From: Mugil cephalus
Taxonomy: Eukaryota > Chordata > Actinopteri > Mugiliformes > Mugilidae
Assembly: GCF_022458985.1 (NCBI RefSeq)
Contig: NC_061782.1
Location: 25,568,672-25,632,671, forward strand
Reading direction: 5' to 3'
DNA: 64,000 nucleotides
Part shown: piece after piece, positions 51,629 to 64,000 of the stretch
How positions within the stretch are numbered: the first letter of the stretch is position 1
How the letters are laid out: each line of letters starts with the position of its first letter
The notes under the pieces: model-generated
What the model was told of the DNA's origin: nothing
The model's input: only the letters and a program-made list of their open reading frames with translations
Database searches by the model: none
Made by a program: the position numbers and the translations under genes

Positions 51629-54600
51629 ATGGCGGCCGCGGCCTCGCCGGGCTCCGGCTCGTCCACCTCCTCAGACTGGATTGTACTGAGAGACGGTTGC
51701 CTGCGTTGCGACGAGGAGGGCCTGCGAAGCCTCTCCTACCACCCGGCCCTCAATGCTATCTTGGCCGTTACCAGCCGCGGCAATATCAAAGTAATTGACG
51801 GCACTTCGGGGTCCATTCTCCAGGCTTCTGCGTTACACAGTAAGTACGGAGTCCTCCGTCAAACCCTGACACCAACAGTTTCAGTTTTGACAAGTCAGCC
51901 ACTGATTGTCAACAGACTCCAAACACGACACAGGCGGAGTTGTAACCCCAGCTCGCTAACATTAGCTCTTCCTAGCAGTGATCTTTGGGCCTAGTCAGAT
52001 TTTTTTTTTCAGCAGACATTTGTTTAACACAGTCTGCTTGTGTAAACGCGAAGTTATCATCTTCAGACGTTGACGTGTTTGTTGTGAAATGCAATGGTAA
52101 TTTTTAAACGTCAATGTTTGTCATTGTTTACCACAGGGACATGATATACCCAGCCAGCTAATGGCTAGCGAGTGGACAGTGCTAGTTAGCCGGGCAACCT
52201 TCCCTGTCAGTTTCACTTATTCCGGTTGTCAGTCACGATATAAGGTTGGAAGAGTATTTCGTAGCTTGAAGACTTGAAGAACGAAATTACCATTCCTCCA
52301 AAGCGGCCACCTGACTACAGATAGTTTAGTTGTCTGATTGGAATTGCGGCTATAACCACTAAGCCAGCTAGCTGCGTTTCAGTGGCTTAACTTTCCAGTC
52401 CTCCAGTCATATGGGAGCACTGCTGTCTGTTCGATCAGTTCCTTAATAACTGTTCACACCATCACACAATATGTCACAGAGTTTATCTTCTGTGTCATCA
52501 TCAGAATCTACATGTTTGCTTTAGCCAGATGTATGTATGTATGACAGATGTATGTTTATCTTGTTTCTCCAGCTGTTGTTTTCTCTCTATTTTCTGTGTC
52601 TACCTGGCTGGTCTTAGGCAGATGAGTCCCTCCATGTGAACTGAGTTCTGCTCATAGTTTTTTCCTGTTAAAAATGAGTTTTCCTCCCTCTAATTTTGTA
52701 CCATTTTTTTACATCTTAATTTGCTGAAGGGTATAGTATACCAACCACATGCTTATTGGCATTAGTTTCATATAAAACAGATAAATGTGATTTTGACTGA
52801 TAGAGCAAGATAAAGGGAGCAGGGCACCATCCGGAGTCAGAACTGTATGTTGTCTTCTGTGCATTTCTTTTGCACCAAGTTAATGTGCAAAATCACTCAA
52901 AAGATGAAACTGTGTGTAGGTTTGAGGCCAGATTGATATGATAGACTCAGGCCCCTCTGGAGTAGTTCTTCTAACTGTGCTGTATCAACAGAGTAACTAT
53001 TAGAGTTAATTAGGGCTTCATTCAGTTTAACAACCCAGTGGAGAAAAACTGAGATGCAATGAAAAAAGAACAAAAATGAAATACACACTTGTATATCATA
53101 TTAGTGTTATATGCTACTGTTATCTCATTCTTATGTTTCTGTTACAAAGTTAGAGGTACTGGCCAGGTTGTGTAGTTTGTGTTCCTTTGAAATCAAGGAC
53201 AGAATGTGCACCTTTAAATGCTCATTGATTTGGCTGTCACACATTGAAAAACTCTGAAGTATACATTCCCTTTAACTCTTTGAGCCCGCATATAGAATTT
53301 AAGAAACATTGCAGATGCAGCGATATTACAACACATCCGTCCATCATGGAGACATGTATATATGTTAAAAATGACTTCATTCACTCCGTTTACATGCACA
53401 GCTTTGGAGAGCTATGCACAAAAATTCGGCCAATCTCAAAATTCCGCTTTGTGAATGTGGTCCTTGACCCACTTTATATGCAACAGAGAAAATTGAATAA
53501 CTTACAGGAACATGTCCTCCCCCTCCTCCACACCAGGTGGTGATATGTGTTTTTTCAGCAGGTTAATATGCTCCTCTTTCGGGTTGACCTATTACATCAT
53601 ATAATAAACAACTGGAGTCGTTCATGCGGCAGACCAGCATTTCAAACAACATCAAGACTGATAATATTACAACTTTTTAATCTCGTACATGATGTGCGTG
53701 CTATTCCTTCCCCCAGGTGGTTCTTCTGCCGCCTCTATTTATCTTTTTCTTCAGCTGTCTTAGATATATTTGTTCTGGAGTCATACGCCAGCCCACACGC
53801 GTTGTCTACTTCAGCTGTGATTACCGTATACATACCGGTGAAAATCGATTTCCAATCACACTTAGTCGGATAAAGAAAAGTCCAATATTAGTCGGTGTTA
53901 CACTTAAGTTGTCCAGTTGGAGTCAGATTAAGGCAAAACAATGTTTTTCATGTGCATGTAAACATACTGATTGTGACAAGCACTGTAATTCTCTGGGCCA
54001 TAACAACCAATGAGGATGCCAAAGTTATTTTTGCAGTATTATTGGCTAATCATGTGAAGTTTTGAGTTAGAAGTAAGTAACATCTTTCTGCATTTCAAAA
54101 GAACAGTATTTGGGGATGAAAACTATTACATGCAGAAAGATGCTTTGTTCATTATTTCATATTATTCATGGTAGCTTTTAGTATCATCACAAGAGCACAG
54201 AGAAGTCAATAGTGGATTTTTAAACTGCATTTTACGCTATGCTTTATGCTTAATTCAGAGAGCTGGCTCAGTTAGTTGTAGTCCAGGCAATTAAGTGAAA
54301 CATGAAGCTTACTGTGTAAACGTGTCATTTTGTAAATTACAATATATTAATAAACACATTTCATGTTATATTATTCTGAAGACAGTAAACAAACTTCTCT
54401 TGTAACATTGAAATCTTAAGGCAATATGTAAAAGATGTGAAAAAACTACACACTTAAGTTTGCATTGCTGTAATAGAGAAGAGCAGAATGTGTAATGTGG
54501 AAAAATAAATATGTTTGGATTCAGCAGTAAGTTGACTACATTAGGTTTGATAAATAGCAGCTGTCCAGTTATCCAAACACTAGAGAAGCTGACGCTGTAA

Positions 54601-57600
54601 AAATGTGGCCAGTCAAACCTTATTGTCAGGACAAATGTCTGACACAAGATGGCAGACCATACATGGTGAATAACTGTACTATCATCTTCAAAGGACATTC
54701 CACAAAAGAAGTCACAAATTTCTTGATCTTTTTAAAATCTCTTTCGTACCTCCACACACTGTGTGTTTTGTTCTTGTTCTCTCCAGCTAAACCTGGCGGT
54801 CGTGTCAGGTGTCAGTACTTTCCCGCCGTCGACAAGGTGCTTTTTGTGGACGACTATGCAGTGGGATGCAGGAAGGACCTGAATGGGATCTTGCTCCTGG
54901 ACACAGCCCTCCAACCTCCAGTGACCAAACCTGAGGATATGGTTCAGCTGGAGCTACCGGTCACAGAGGTGAGATAGGACAGCTTGCTTTACAGTACAGA
55001 GATACAGGAAGTGCCTTACATAGTTTTATTCTTATATAAACAAGTAGTTGTTGGCAATGCAAGACAAAAGATCATGCTTCAATTCGCCTGATTTCCTCCA
55101 CTCCTGTGTGTGCAGTACAGGTTTGCAGTAGAGTGCAAGAAGCCAAAATGCTGCAACATTTTTTTCTGTTCGTTTAGTTCGGGCACTGTGACAAAATCCT
55201 TAGATTCTTCACCTATTGCTAGTATATTAATTGTAGGGTTAGGGTTAGTGTTATGTAGTTATGTGTTTATTAGTTTAGACCAGGGGTGTCAAACTCATGT
55301 TAGTTCAGGGGTCACGTACAGATTTGATCTCAAGGGGGCCAGACCTTCAAATAATGAAGCCAGTTTGTAAGTACCAAATACTATAGGTTCTCAAATGACT
55401 GCTTGAGTCCGACCCCCTAAAGCAAGTCAATCCCAACAGACCCCCATCTTAAAATGCATTATAACATCACAGCACAAATTAACATGTTTAATAGCTTAAT
55501 ATCTTTGGCTAATTTTCCCAGCCGTGTGGAGGATACATTTTTATATAATTCAGCCGTTTAAATGATATCAAAACTAACCTTATTTCAGATCCATCCACAC
55601 AGCTACTATTTGACTAGATGTTAGCTTTGCACACTATTGCAATTTATGCTGCATCACGTGACCTGGCCTCCACCAACCTGAAATGGTTTCAACGGCACTC
55701 AAATGACACGCATGACTATGCTGCTCCTTCTCTTTTATCAGTCTCAGCATAATGCCCTTGGGTGGGGAACTTCAGGCTTCCTTCCAAGCTATATAGTCAT
55801 ACTTTAAGTCTACTTTAAAGAAAGTAGGGATGTCCCTGTTGTTGTTGGGAGATCGTTATTCGGGCCGTTCCAAGCATTTTTTAAATACCTTAAATCAGCC
55901 CTCATCCAAGCCCAATCTTTTGGACTTATCTGTTTCAGGTTTGCCATGAACCAAAACCATGTCTCTGGGAAATGGAGTTGATATTGTGAATTCTGTAGGA
56001 CTCAAACCAGTGACTTTCACCCCACGCAACAAGCACGGGCTCTTTTGAGTAACTGACTGGGGATCTGAAAATTAAGTTAATGGATGCCTACAAAGCCAGA
56101 GGAGGCTATCAGAGGCTATAAGAAAACATTAATTTCAAAGTTAATTATATGCTTCAAGAAACATACAAACAACACATTTTGAGGGTCAGTGAGGACACAC
56201 ATGAATCATCCTACCATTTGTTGATTATATAAAGAAAACAATCTTTGCTGTTACCACCATTCAGTGTGGAGCAATATGTTTGACTTTACTCTACTGAGTA
56301 CACTGTCCTTAGAATGATCAGATCAAAATAAAGCAACATTACCCCATTCGCCTCTATTGCTGTTCTCCAAGTGGGCGCGCCTATGGGTTCTAACTAATTT
56401 TGAGACATGCACCTGGTTAGTCTGTTCAAATGTCTTGCTGTGAAATCTGCAGATATTTGGAAGCTCTGGAGTTGAGTACTTTCTCCTGTCTACCCATAAA
56501 TCAGCTCCTCTATTGACTTTGTTCAAGGCAATGAGCTGTCCAGTAAAAATAAAGACACACAACAGTTTGTGTCTTTTGTTAGAGCTTTCAAGTGTCTTTA
56601 ATATATATTTTCCTTGATTTTTCTTTTCTGTGCAGTTTTTTTAATTATTATTATGGCCCCACTTTTAAAAGTGGATTTGTTTTACACCTCATACATTTAA
56701 CAAATGTCTAATTGTTTACAGTGCCGACATTGTTTTAGATTGCTTCAGACTTTCTTTTACTGCTTGTTAAAAATAATGTGAAAGACAGTTTTAATAGCAA
56801 GAGGCCACAGTTACTACCGGATATTTTAGCCAAACATTTCTGCATTCTACTGGACAGATCTGTTTTACTGTAATAGGTTTCCTTCTGCCACATATGTGTG
56901 ACATGATTTAATAAAAGAAAAGGTGAGTTAATTGTTTTATCTGCAAACCTGGGATGTATGACTCAAGTCACATTACCATGCATAAAAAGCCTTAACAACT
57001 TGTTAAATCATGAGTCCCAAATAAAGACCCACTTCCTAACTTGGCAGCAGTGAATGTCCCCATGCCAGAAAACCACTTCTCACACTTACCATTCAAATCA
57101 TTGGAATTTTCACCTTGTCATGCACCAACATGTAGAGGTAAACCATATTATGCATTTTATCAACCACTGAATTCATTATGATTTAATGAAACCTGTCTGT
57201 TTTGAGAAACAAAGCTGGAAACTTTCTGCCATGATTACGTAGAAATGCCACCAACCTGGAATTTGTAGCTGTTATATTTAAACATGTCTTTGTGTATTTG
57301 TGTTAAGGCTCAGCAGATGTTGTCAGCCTGTCAGGAAAAGATTGATGTGTCCAACACAGAGGGCTATGAACTCTTCATCACTCAGCTTAAAGAAGGCCTG
57401 AAGAATACCTCACATGAGACGGCAGCCAATCACAAAGTGGCCAAGGTGAGTCTGGCAACTTTTCAAAAGGGGTTTTTGTGTATTTGTGACATCTGTATCA
57501 AGAGAGGTCTACTGCTTGTACTAATATGAGCTTTACAATAGTGACAAATTGCCTTTGTTTTGGGCATGAAAGTGACACATGAAAAATGTCTTCAGATGTG

Positions 57601-60600
57601 AGGCATGTGATGAGCCTGTCAAGGAAAACACAACATTCATCACATATTCAGGGTCATTCAGAATAATTACTTTGACTATTTCCTGCAAAGAGAGGCCTGT
57701 AAGTGTAAGAGTGCCAAGTATGCAGAGCTCAGAACAGAGTACTGGAATAATGGCTGGAGAGCTGCTGTGAGCCAGCTGTGAGCTGAGGCTTTGCTGGCCA
57801 TTCACTTCAGCAAACCCTCAAACTCCTTGGAGTGAAAGGACTGCAATTGAAAAGAGCCATGAGAATCAAGCCTGGGGACTGATCATCTCCAGCTGGGTCA
57901 CCTGGCTGAGGCTGTATGACGATTAAAGACCCGAAACACCCTATGACCTTGGGTTTTTCACTGATGAAGGGTCCAAGTAGCACCAGAAGTCGTATTCAAA
58001 TTCCAAGTGTCTAGTAAAAACATGCTATGAAAGGGAACTTAAGGTTATGACTATGACCTTGGTTCTCTAATGAGCATGAGTGAGAGTCTCACTCATTAGA
58101 AGCTCAAATTGCATCACACCAGCCCTAACAGCCTGCCACCAGTTGCATCTAAGCCAGGAGGGTCCGAGACCCTCATTCTATATAGTGTGCTGGCATAGCA
58201 CTAGTTGTCATTCAAAACAAGCTCACCTCTTCCTTACTTTAGTAGCAAACGGGATGATCTGGTGACACTCATGCTAATCAGAGAGCATGGGTTATAGTCA
58301 CAAGCTTAAGTTCTGTCATAGCATTCGTTTCGTCTCACTATGGTAAATGTTGCATGTCTCACTATGTTTTATGTATTTCGGACTGAATGTGCCAGGGTTG
58401 GTGCCGTAACATCCAACCTATAAAACCTTGCAAAAGTAAGGGACAGATTCAGAAAAGACTTTATTGTCAGGCATATTTGTATGTACAAGGGATTTGTATA
58501 TATATATAAGAAATATAAGATAAGATAAATCATGAACATATTCACACTCCAATTTACAAAATTTATGAAAAACATTTTCACTGTATATACAACAAAAGGA
58601 ACCTTTACAGAGGGATACACACACAGTAGGTGCTTGCTAGTAGAAGACCGGACAATAGTCCCCACTATCCAGGGAAAGATGTTGTTTGGACAAAAATAAC
58701 TGACTTATAAAATGCCGAGTCCTGTTCTGATAAGTTTGCAACACATGAACTGGACACTGAACTGTAAACACTGATGCTACTCAGAGGAGAAAGGTGAAGG
58801 ATTAAACGCAACCAAATCAGTAGGAGAACATGACCCAAAGACCTTTGGGATGAACCGAGGCTAAAAGCAACAGTCAGGCAGTACTTAAGAACAACATTTT
58901 CATTCAACCTGTTCCAGGGGTTAAAATGGGAATAGGACAGGGAGTCCAGTACGGTTGGGAGTTTCTACGATGGAGTGAGTGGCCTATTCGTAGATAATTT
59001 ATGTCGGCTGATTGCGCCTGTCATGGAACGACACGCTAAGGCAGTGGTTCTCATACTGGGGGTGCAGTGAGCAGGGGAGCGCAGCTTCATCTTTCATCAG
59101 AAATGCTTCACTCTCTTCATCAGCTGAAGAATCCTACCAACCCCATGACATGTTCAATGACGTCACTTCAAAATGGCGACGCCCTAGCAGGCAAGCCAGG
59201 TGGAGATGACAAAAAATAAACTTCTTAAACGTTTGATTTTCGCAACTTCTTAATATTTGACGTTGGCAAAGGTGTTATTTGAGATATAGTTTGGAGTTCA
59301 AGGACCAACACACGTACGTTTCATTTCCTCTTTATTGAATACTATGGTTAATCAAGAAGAGAGACCCCGTGTACAAAAGGGCCACCCAAGCCACATCCAT
59401 TTACTTTATTGGTATTCACTGTTTCTCCAAAGCAAGTAACTTTCACATCTTGTCTTTTTCATATAATTTGATGTGTAGGATTTTTTTCTTTTGTGTGCAC
59501 TTTTTCAGTTAAAAAAAAAAACACATGTCAAATGGGGATATGTAAGTTGCACTATTCTTAAATTTAATTTCAACATTTGAAGTTAATTTTTCTTGAAAAT
59601 ACATTAAAGAATGTGATGCAGTTGTTTGAAAGCACTACTTTTGAGATTTTTGAAGTCCAACCTTTTTTTTTCAGTAAAACAAACTAAACAATTAATTGTA
59701 GTTATGAGTTATGTCTAATCCATTTTCTCAGAACTTAAAGTGACAAACGACAAAATCGTAAATTTTGTGTTTCTTGGTTTGAAAGAAAGGACTAATTAAT
59801 GGCCAGTGTAGCCAAAAATTCACTTCTATTTTCGTGCCTGCTTTTTGGAGGAGATATGGCATGGACGTGTCATGTAATTTGGGAATTACCCTCCTTAACT
59901 ATTGTGTGCGATGCATTTGCACTGGAAGCGTTTCATTCAGATCTATGGATATTATCCCTGAATATGATGTCAAGGCTCTGCTACTTTCTGCTTCCACTCC
60001 ACTGCATCTCACTGGTAAATATAGTACCTTTTTGCATCACTGCGTCTTTTACTGTGCTCATATCCTCCTCCCTTGCTGCTTCTTTGCCTTTTTCAGTGGG
60101 CAACAGTGACCTTCCACCTTCCCCACCATGTGCTGAAGCTGGTGGCCAGTGCCATCGTCAGCGAGCTGAAGAAGATCAACCAGAACGTAGCTGCCTTGTC
60201 CGTGGCCTCATCCATCATGGACAGGCTCTCCTACCTCTTGTCAAGCGCCAGGCCTGAGCTTGGGGTGGGCCCCGGGCGCTCTGTAGATAGGTAAGAACAG
60301 TCACTTTCTAACTCTGTGCTAATGTGCTCCTAAAAAAACACTGGACATTGTTAGGCCCTGTGCAGTCTTTTGTATGTAAAGCAGTTTTTAGTCGGAACTG
60401 GCCTGAATTTGACATATTAAATTGGTTAAACAAAGATTTAAATAACCGTCATGGACACACACAGATTATTAATTTCTTTTTGTTTGTGGCAAACCATGAC
60501 CGTTATGCTAGGTTAACACAGTCGTTGCAATGAGCTAGTTGATCAGTTTTCCTAAAGGGTGCATTCTGTGATGATTATTGTACAATGACTTTGTTTGTTA

Positions 60601-63600
60601 ACAACAAAACAAAACCAGCATAGAAAATATTGCGCCTGTTTTTCTCTGCAGATCCTTGATGTATAGTGAGGCCAACAGGAGAGAAACCTTTACGTCATGG
60701 CCACATGCTGGGTACAGGTGGGCTCAGCCTGATCCAATGGCCCAAGCAGGGTTTTACCATCAGGTAGGTTCTGAAAGAGCATGAATGTTGTTATTTCATG
60801 TCATGGAATGAGCTAGCTATTAGAGCGCCCAGTTTCCTTTTACTGGGACTTACACAAGACAGTTAGAACACCGACACATGTCCTTTCTCTTGCCCTCCCT
60901 CACTCACACATGCATTGTCCTCTTGACAGGTGAGAAGTGTCATGACAGCAGAGGCACCTGATTGGTTAATCGTTCTTTTTATTCCCACCAAGGGATGCCA
61001 ACTGTGCCTGATGTGTAATACAGTATTTGGTCTCGTAACATTTAGAGGGGTGCTCTTTTACACATCGTAAAATCCTCGATTAGAGAAGAGAAATAAAGAA
61101 GAGATGAGACTGTTAAGAAGAGTGTTTTTATTTAATGTCAGCAAAAAAGAGGGAGCATGACTTCCCTTGGCCTCTAAGAGAAACACCACTGTTTGGTGCC
61201 ATGCTAATATAGACAACAACAGTTACTTATTTGTATATATATTTGCACTCCTTTAGCCAGGAGCTACCACACAGAATTTTGTGATGTATATACATAATGA
61301 CAATAAATGATTCTTGGATCTTGAATCTGGAATTCTTGAATGAAATAAGTGCTGGTATGTTTTTTTTCTATAGTTTACACACAACCTCAGAAATGAAGGT
61401 GTGATAACTGTCCTCCTCCTCCTTTTTTCCATAGCCTGCCTCCACAGGAGATGATAGAGCCATGTGTTTCACCTGCAGTGTATGTCTTGTCTGTTGGGAG
61501 CCTACAGATGAACCTTGGTGAGTGGAGATAGTCAATTATGCATCTACTGATTTAGCTGCAGAGCTACAGCATGGTATTTAAATCAGGGGTCTTCAATGTT
61601 TTTCATTCTAAGGACCCCCAAACTGATGTAGAGATTAAGTGGGGACACCCTACCTACTATATGTGTTCTATATTAAATTAGTGCTATTTATAAATATGCC
61701 TTATTATTATCATTGTTTTGCATTCAATATTAGTCTATTCAAATAATGGTTCAAATTATTATTTTTTATTGTATACAGTAGGCCCCGCCCCTATCACTAC
61801 TGTGCTAATCACAACGCCACATATTACAGGCTGACTCTGATGTTTCCCTAATGACAAAACATTTAGCTATTATTATTTTTTTATTTTTTTATTATTTATC
61901 TTGACAGTTTTAACTTTAAACTTAGTTAAATACGAATATATACGTATAATTGCTAATATTTCACCATCATTTCCCAGGTCTGAGCATGAGCGGCATTCTC
62001 CCAATTGTCCATTTGTGAAGGGCGAACATACACAGAATGTCCCATTGTCAGTGACACTGGCGACCAGCCCGGCTCAGTTTCCCAACGGCCCTGACAGTTC
62101 AGATAAGATTGCTTGCTACGGTTTCGGCAGCTGCCCGCAGTTCCTTGCTGCTGCCACCAAGAGGGGCAAGATCTGCATCTGGGATGTCTCCAAAATGATG
62201 AAGGTTAGTGCTTCAAACCATGAATGAGACTGTCATCGGTCTTGTGTTTTGATTTTTTAACGTATAGATGTGAAATTGTACGCTTACAGGTGCACTTGAA
62301 GTTTGACATCAACCCGTATGACCCAGCTATTCTGAGGCAGCTGATTCTTTGCAGTGGTGAGCAAGGCCAGCAGGCACTGACGGAGTCTCGGAGACCAACT
62401 CTGGCCTGGTTAGAGGAGTCTTCCTCCTGCTCTGACTTACCCAAGTTAGAGGGAGACAGGTAACACACAAACACACACATAAATTCAGAAGAACACTGAT
62501 TAAGGACCTGTTGTTCAAATCAAAAGTAACGATTAGCAATTTAACAAGAGAGAAATTCACATGAGTTCTTACCATAAAAAAGGATTTTTAAACAGGCAGT
62601 AGTAATAACAAATGACTGGTTGACAAGAAAGAAAGTGCCACAGTCTTTACTCTGACTCAGTGATACACATGATTAGGCAAAATTCTCAGTTGGTGTTTTA
62701 TAAATTTTAACCACATCTCTTCCAGTGATGACCAGTTGGAGGATTCAGACAGTGATGAGCATTCCCGATCAGAGTCTGTAACAGGTAAGAGTTTTTTTTT
62801 TTTTTTTTTTTTTCAGGCTGCTGCTGCTTTCTAATTCTGCTTTTTTATACTTCCCACCTCATTAAAATAGGTTTTGCATTACTTGTGTCATATTGTAGAG
62901 TGTACAGGGAAATCCTCACTCCTTGCTTCTGTTTTAGGTCAGCCATCTCAGTGGGAAAGTATGGATGTGAACCTAGGAGTGACGGCTCTGAGTGTGCTCC
63001 AGCAGCCTGAGAAGCTCCAGTGGGAAGTAGTGGCCAGTGTGCTGGAGGACACAGTGAAGGACCTGGAGGAGCTGGGCGCCAACCCCTCACTAAACCAAAC
63101 CAAGGCCCACAGCCAGGCCAAAACAAAAGATAAGGTCGTTGACCACCACAACATTCCCTTTCCGTGCCTGCTGGCCGGAGGCCTACTCAGCTACCGCTCA
63201 GCATCCAGCACCCCCATGGCTGGTCCCCTACCCACAGCCTCTGCTACATCACGAAGGACCGCAGATAGCCCGCTTAGGACTCATGGCTCTGAGCCTTTCA
63301 ACACTGGGCCTTTACAAGAGCAGGGCCCCATGGAGATAGAGACTTGTGACCCTCAGACAGCAACCCAGGAACAGGGCTTTTCAAGCCTAACAGGTTCCCA
63401 GCCTCCAAGCCCCTCTGCTCTGCCAGCTGTACGCAGGACTATACCAGTGCTTTTACTGTACAGTATCAGAGAGGTGGATGACAAGTCCTCAGGACAGGTG
63501 TTTGCTCAGATGAACAACTTAATGAGCAAGGGGCTCCATGATGAAGGCTTCACTGTGCCACAGATAATTGAAATGGAGTTTGACACGCATGAGCAACTTC

Positions 63601-64000
63601 TTCTTCAGGATCCTCCTATCACTTATATTCAGCAGTTTGCTGATGCAGCAACTAATCTGGCAGGGTTGGATGGTCACATGGACAAATGGAGCACACTGGC
63701 TGCAGCATCTGTCTCTACTCCACCTAGGCCTGGAGCATTGGTGCAGTGCCTGAGACTACCCAAACAGCTGGAGGATGAGAATCTTTATGTGGACTCAATT
63801 ACACCCTGCTGGGATGGTGTGCACCTTCTGGTTGGTCTGCAGCCATGTGACTCTGAGTCTCTGAGTGCTACAAACCAAGTGGAGGCTCTTAACAATCTCA
63901 ACCGCCTGCATTCAGCTCTCTGTAGCCAGCGCAAAGGAGACCCCCTACACCCAGTGGCCAATGGGGTTGAAGGCCATCATCCAGGGGCGTCTCCGCCTGA
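51629..64000 (+). CDS. BIRC6: BIRC6 (BRUCE/Apollon), N-terminal part, runs off the window
   Basis: BIRC6 is a giant (human 4857 aa) hybrid E2/E3 ubiquitin enzyme that blocks caspases and pro-death factors such as Smac, and also restrains autophagy and acts at the midbody. Ten exons join in phase: 51629-51839, 54787-54968, 57308-57445, 60097-60290, 60652-60763, 61435-61517, 61978-62203, 62290-62459, 62726-62784, 62938-beyond 64000, about 812 residues. It begins with an Ala/Ser-rich start, then a WD40-like part (CQYFPAVDKVLFVDDYAVGC). The BIR domain is split over exons 5-7; its zinc ligands C290, C293, H310 and C317 fit CxxC-x16-H-x6-C exactly, with the EPTDEPW core. A second WD-like strand follows (FLAAATKRGKICIWDVSK). 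Exon 10 is long and its middle part is less conserved. The start is the first ATG in a GCGGCC-rich context. The UBC domain lies far beyond the window. Confidence 0.97.
52550..52690 (+). repeat. Dispersed fish repeat, copy 2
   Basis: Shares the order GTTCTG...TTTTTTCCTGTTAAAAATGAGTTTTCC with the copy at 36680-36830. The two are clearly related but diverged. Confidence 0.5.
53388..53963. mobile_element. Inverted-repeat element (MITE-like), about 576 bp
   Basis: GTTTACATGCACA at 53388-53400 is the exact reverse complement of TGTGCATGTAAAC at 53951-53963. Internal sequence shows further palindromic pieces and no transposase. Target-site duplication is not obvious. It lies in BIRC6 intron 1. Confidence 0.55.
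54969..57307 (+). other. BIRC6 intron 2
   Basis: A 2.3-kb intron. Apart from the hAT-like end at 55279 no feature was recognised; a tandem GTTAGG-like word (GGGTTAGGGTTAG) at 55237-55249 is too short to be called a telomeric repeat. Confidence 0.75.
55279..55460 (+). mobile_element. hAT-type MITE end
   Basis: Begins CAGGGGTGTCAAACTCATGT and continues with GATTTGATCTCAAGGGGGCC, the familiar opening of a teleost non-autonomous hAT element. The opposite end was not found, so the right border is approximate. Confidence 0.5.
58022..58324. mobile_element. MITE with long imperfect terminal inverted repeats
   Basis: The outermost ATGCTATGA at 58022-58030 is matched by TCATAGCAT at 58316-58324. Inside, GGGAACTTAAGGTTATGACT...CTAATGAGCATGAGTG pairs with the reverse complement of CACTCATGCTAATC...AGTCACAAGCTTAAGTTC at about 80 percent identity over about 55 bp. 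There is no coding capacity. It lies in BIRC6 intron 3. Confidence 0.75.
58440..58520 (-). repeat. LINE 3'-tail-like fragment
   Basis: Minus-strand sequence has CAATAAAG-like and TCTGAATC words (plus strand GATTCAGAAAAGACTTTATTGTCAG) that resemble the 3' end of the same LINE group seen at 9294. Short and uncertain. Confidence 0.35.
59043..59220 (+). mobile_element. Possible hAT-like MITE relic
   Basis: Opens with GCAGTGGTTCTCATACTGGG, close to the CAGTGGTTCTCAAACTGGG terminus of widespread hAT elements. The other end was not identified. Confidence 0.4.
61255..61340 (+). repeat. LINE 3'-tail-like fragment
   Basis: Contains CATAATGACAATAAATGATTC followed by imperfect TCTTGGATC/TCTTGAATC repeats, like the 3' tail of fish LINEs. 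It lies in BIRC6 intron 5. Confidence 0.45.
61584..61800 (+). mobile_element. Possible MITE relic in BIRC6 intron 6
   Basis: Opens with AATCAGGGGTCTTCAATGTT followed by AAGGACCCCCAAACTG, similar to another hAT-like terminal motif. Right border not determined. Confidence 0.3.

Larger units (their letters stand above)
51840..54786 (+). other. BIRC6 intron 1
   Basis: A 2.9-kb intron that contains a diverged dispersed repeat at about 52550-52690 and an inverted-repeat element at 53388-53963. No other exon was recognised. Confidence 0.8.
57446..60096 (+). other. BIRC6 intron 3
   Basis: A 2.65-kb intron that contains the inverted-repeat element at 58022-58324, a LINE-tail-like piece at about 58440-58520 and a hAT-like end at 59043. 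No coding exon was recognised. Confidence 0.75.

Noticed and set aside
53547-54013. Plus-strand frames of about 100 codons containing CDYRIHTGENRF, reminiscent of a zinc-finger linker
   Set aside because: Only an isolated HTGE-like word is present, with no paired cysteines and histidines; it lies inside an inverted-repeat element in BIRC6 intron 1.
55237-55249. GGGTTAGGGTTAG, possible interstitial telomeric repeat
   Set aside because: Only about two units, too short to distinguish from chance.

Overview
The window is vertebrate nuclear DNA, almost certainly from a ray-finned (teleost) fish. It has spliced genes with GT-AG introns, AATAAA poly(A) signals, long AC, GATA and AT microsatellites, relics of fish-type non-LTR retrotransposons and small inverted-repeat transposons. 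The recognisable proteins are clear orthologues of human genes. There are no bacterial features, and most open frames are chance frames in introns or intergenic DNA.

Layout. (1) 1-5363: gene-poor DNA upstream of, or inside the first intron of, EDARADD, with a broken coding-like relic at 96-341 and a GATA microsatellite. (2) 5364-8940, plus strand: EDARADD, five exons ending in the death domain; its first exon was not found. (3) About 9294-10320: degenerate LINE on the minus strand. (4) About 11043-22706, minus strand: an AHNAK-like giant-repeat gene with a PDZ domain split over small exons and one 4.1-kb exon that contains near-identical 384-bp tandem units. (5) 25645-35784, minus strand: EXO1, complete, 12 coding exons plus a non-coding first exon, predicted 765 aa. 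(6) 35785-40118: EXO1 promoter, an uncertain exon pair with a VIDLT motif, then the YIPF4 promoter. (7) 40119-44815, plus strand: YIPF4, complete, six exons, 237 aa. (8) 45076-51370: repeat-rich intergenic DNA with a second LINE relic. (9) 51629 to the window end, plus strand: BIRC6, first ten coding exons (about 812 aa), including the complete BIR zinc module.

The genes do not form a pathway. EDARADD is the adaptor of the ectodysplasin receptor, EXO1 a DNA-repair nuclease, YIPF4 a Golgi membrane protein, BIRC6 a giant anti-apoptotic and autophagy-controlling ubiquitin ligase, and the AHNAK-like product a large scaffold. EDARADD and EXO1 lie on human chromosome 1q42-43, while YIPF4 and BIRC6 are neighbours on human 2p22, so the window crosses a human-fish synteny junction at about 36-40 kb.

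Exon borders were set by hand from splice consensus, reading-phase continuity and protein similarity. Phases close exactly through all of EXO1, YIPF4 and the visible part of BIRC6. I found no convincing new system. The more unusual items are the homogenised AHNAK repeat, an in-frame alternative acceptor in EXO1, two inverted-repeat elements, and two unexplained coding-like segments.
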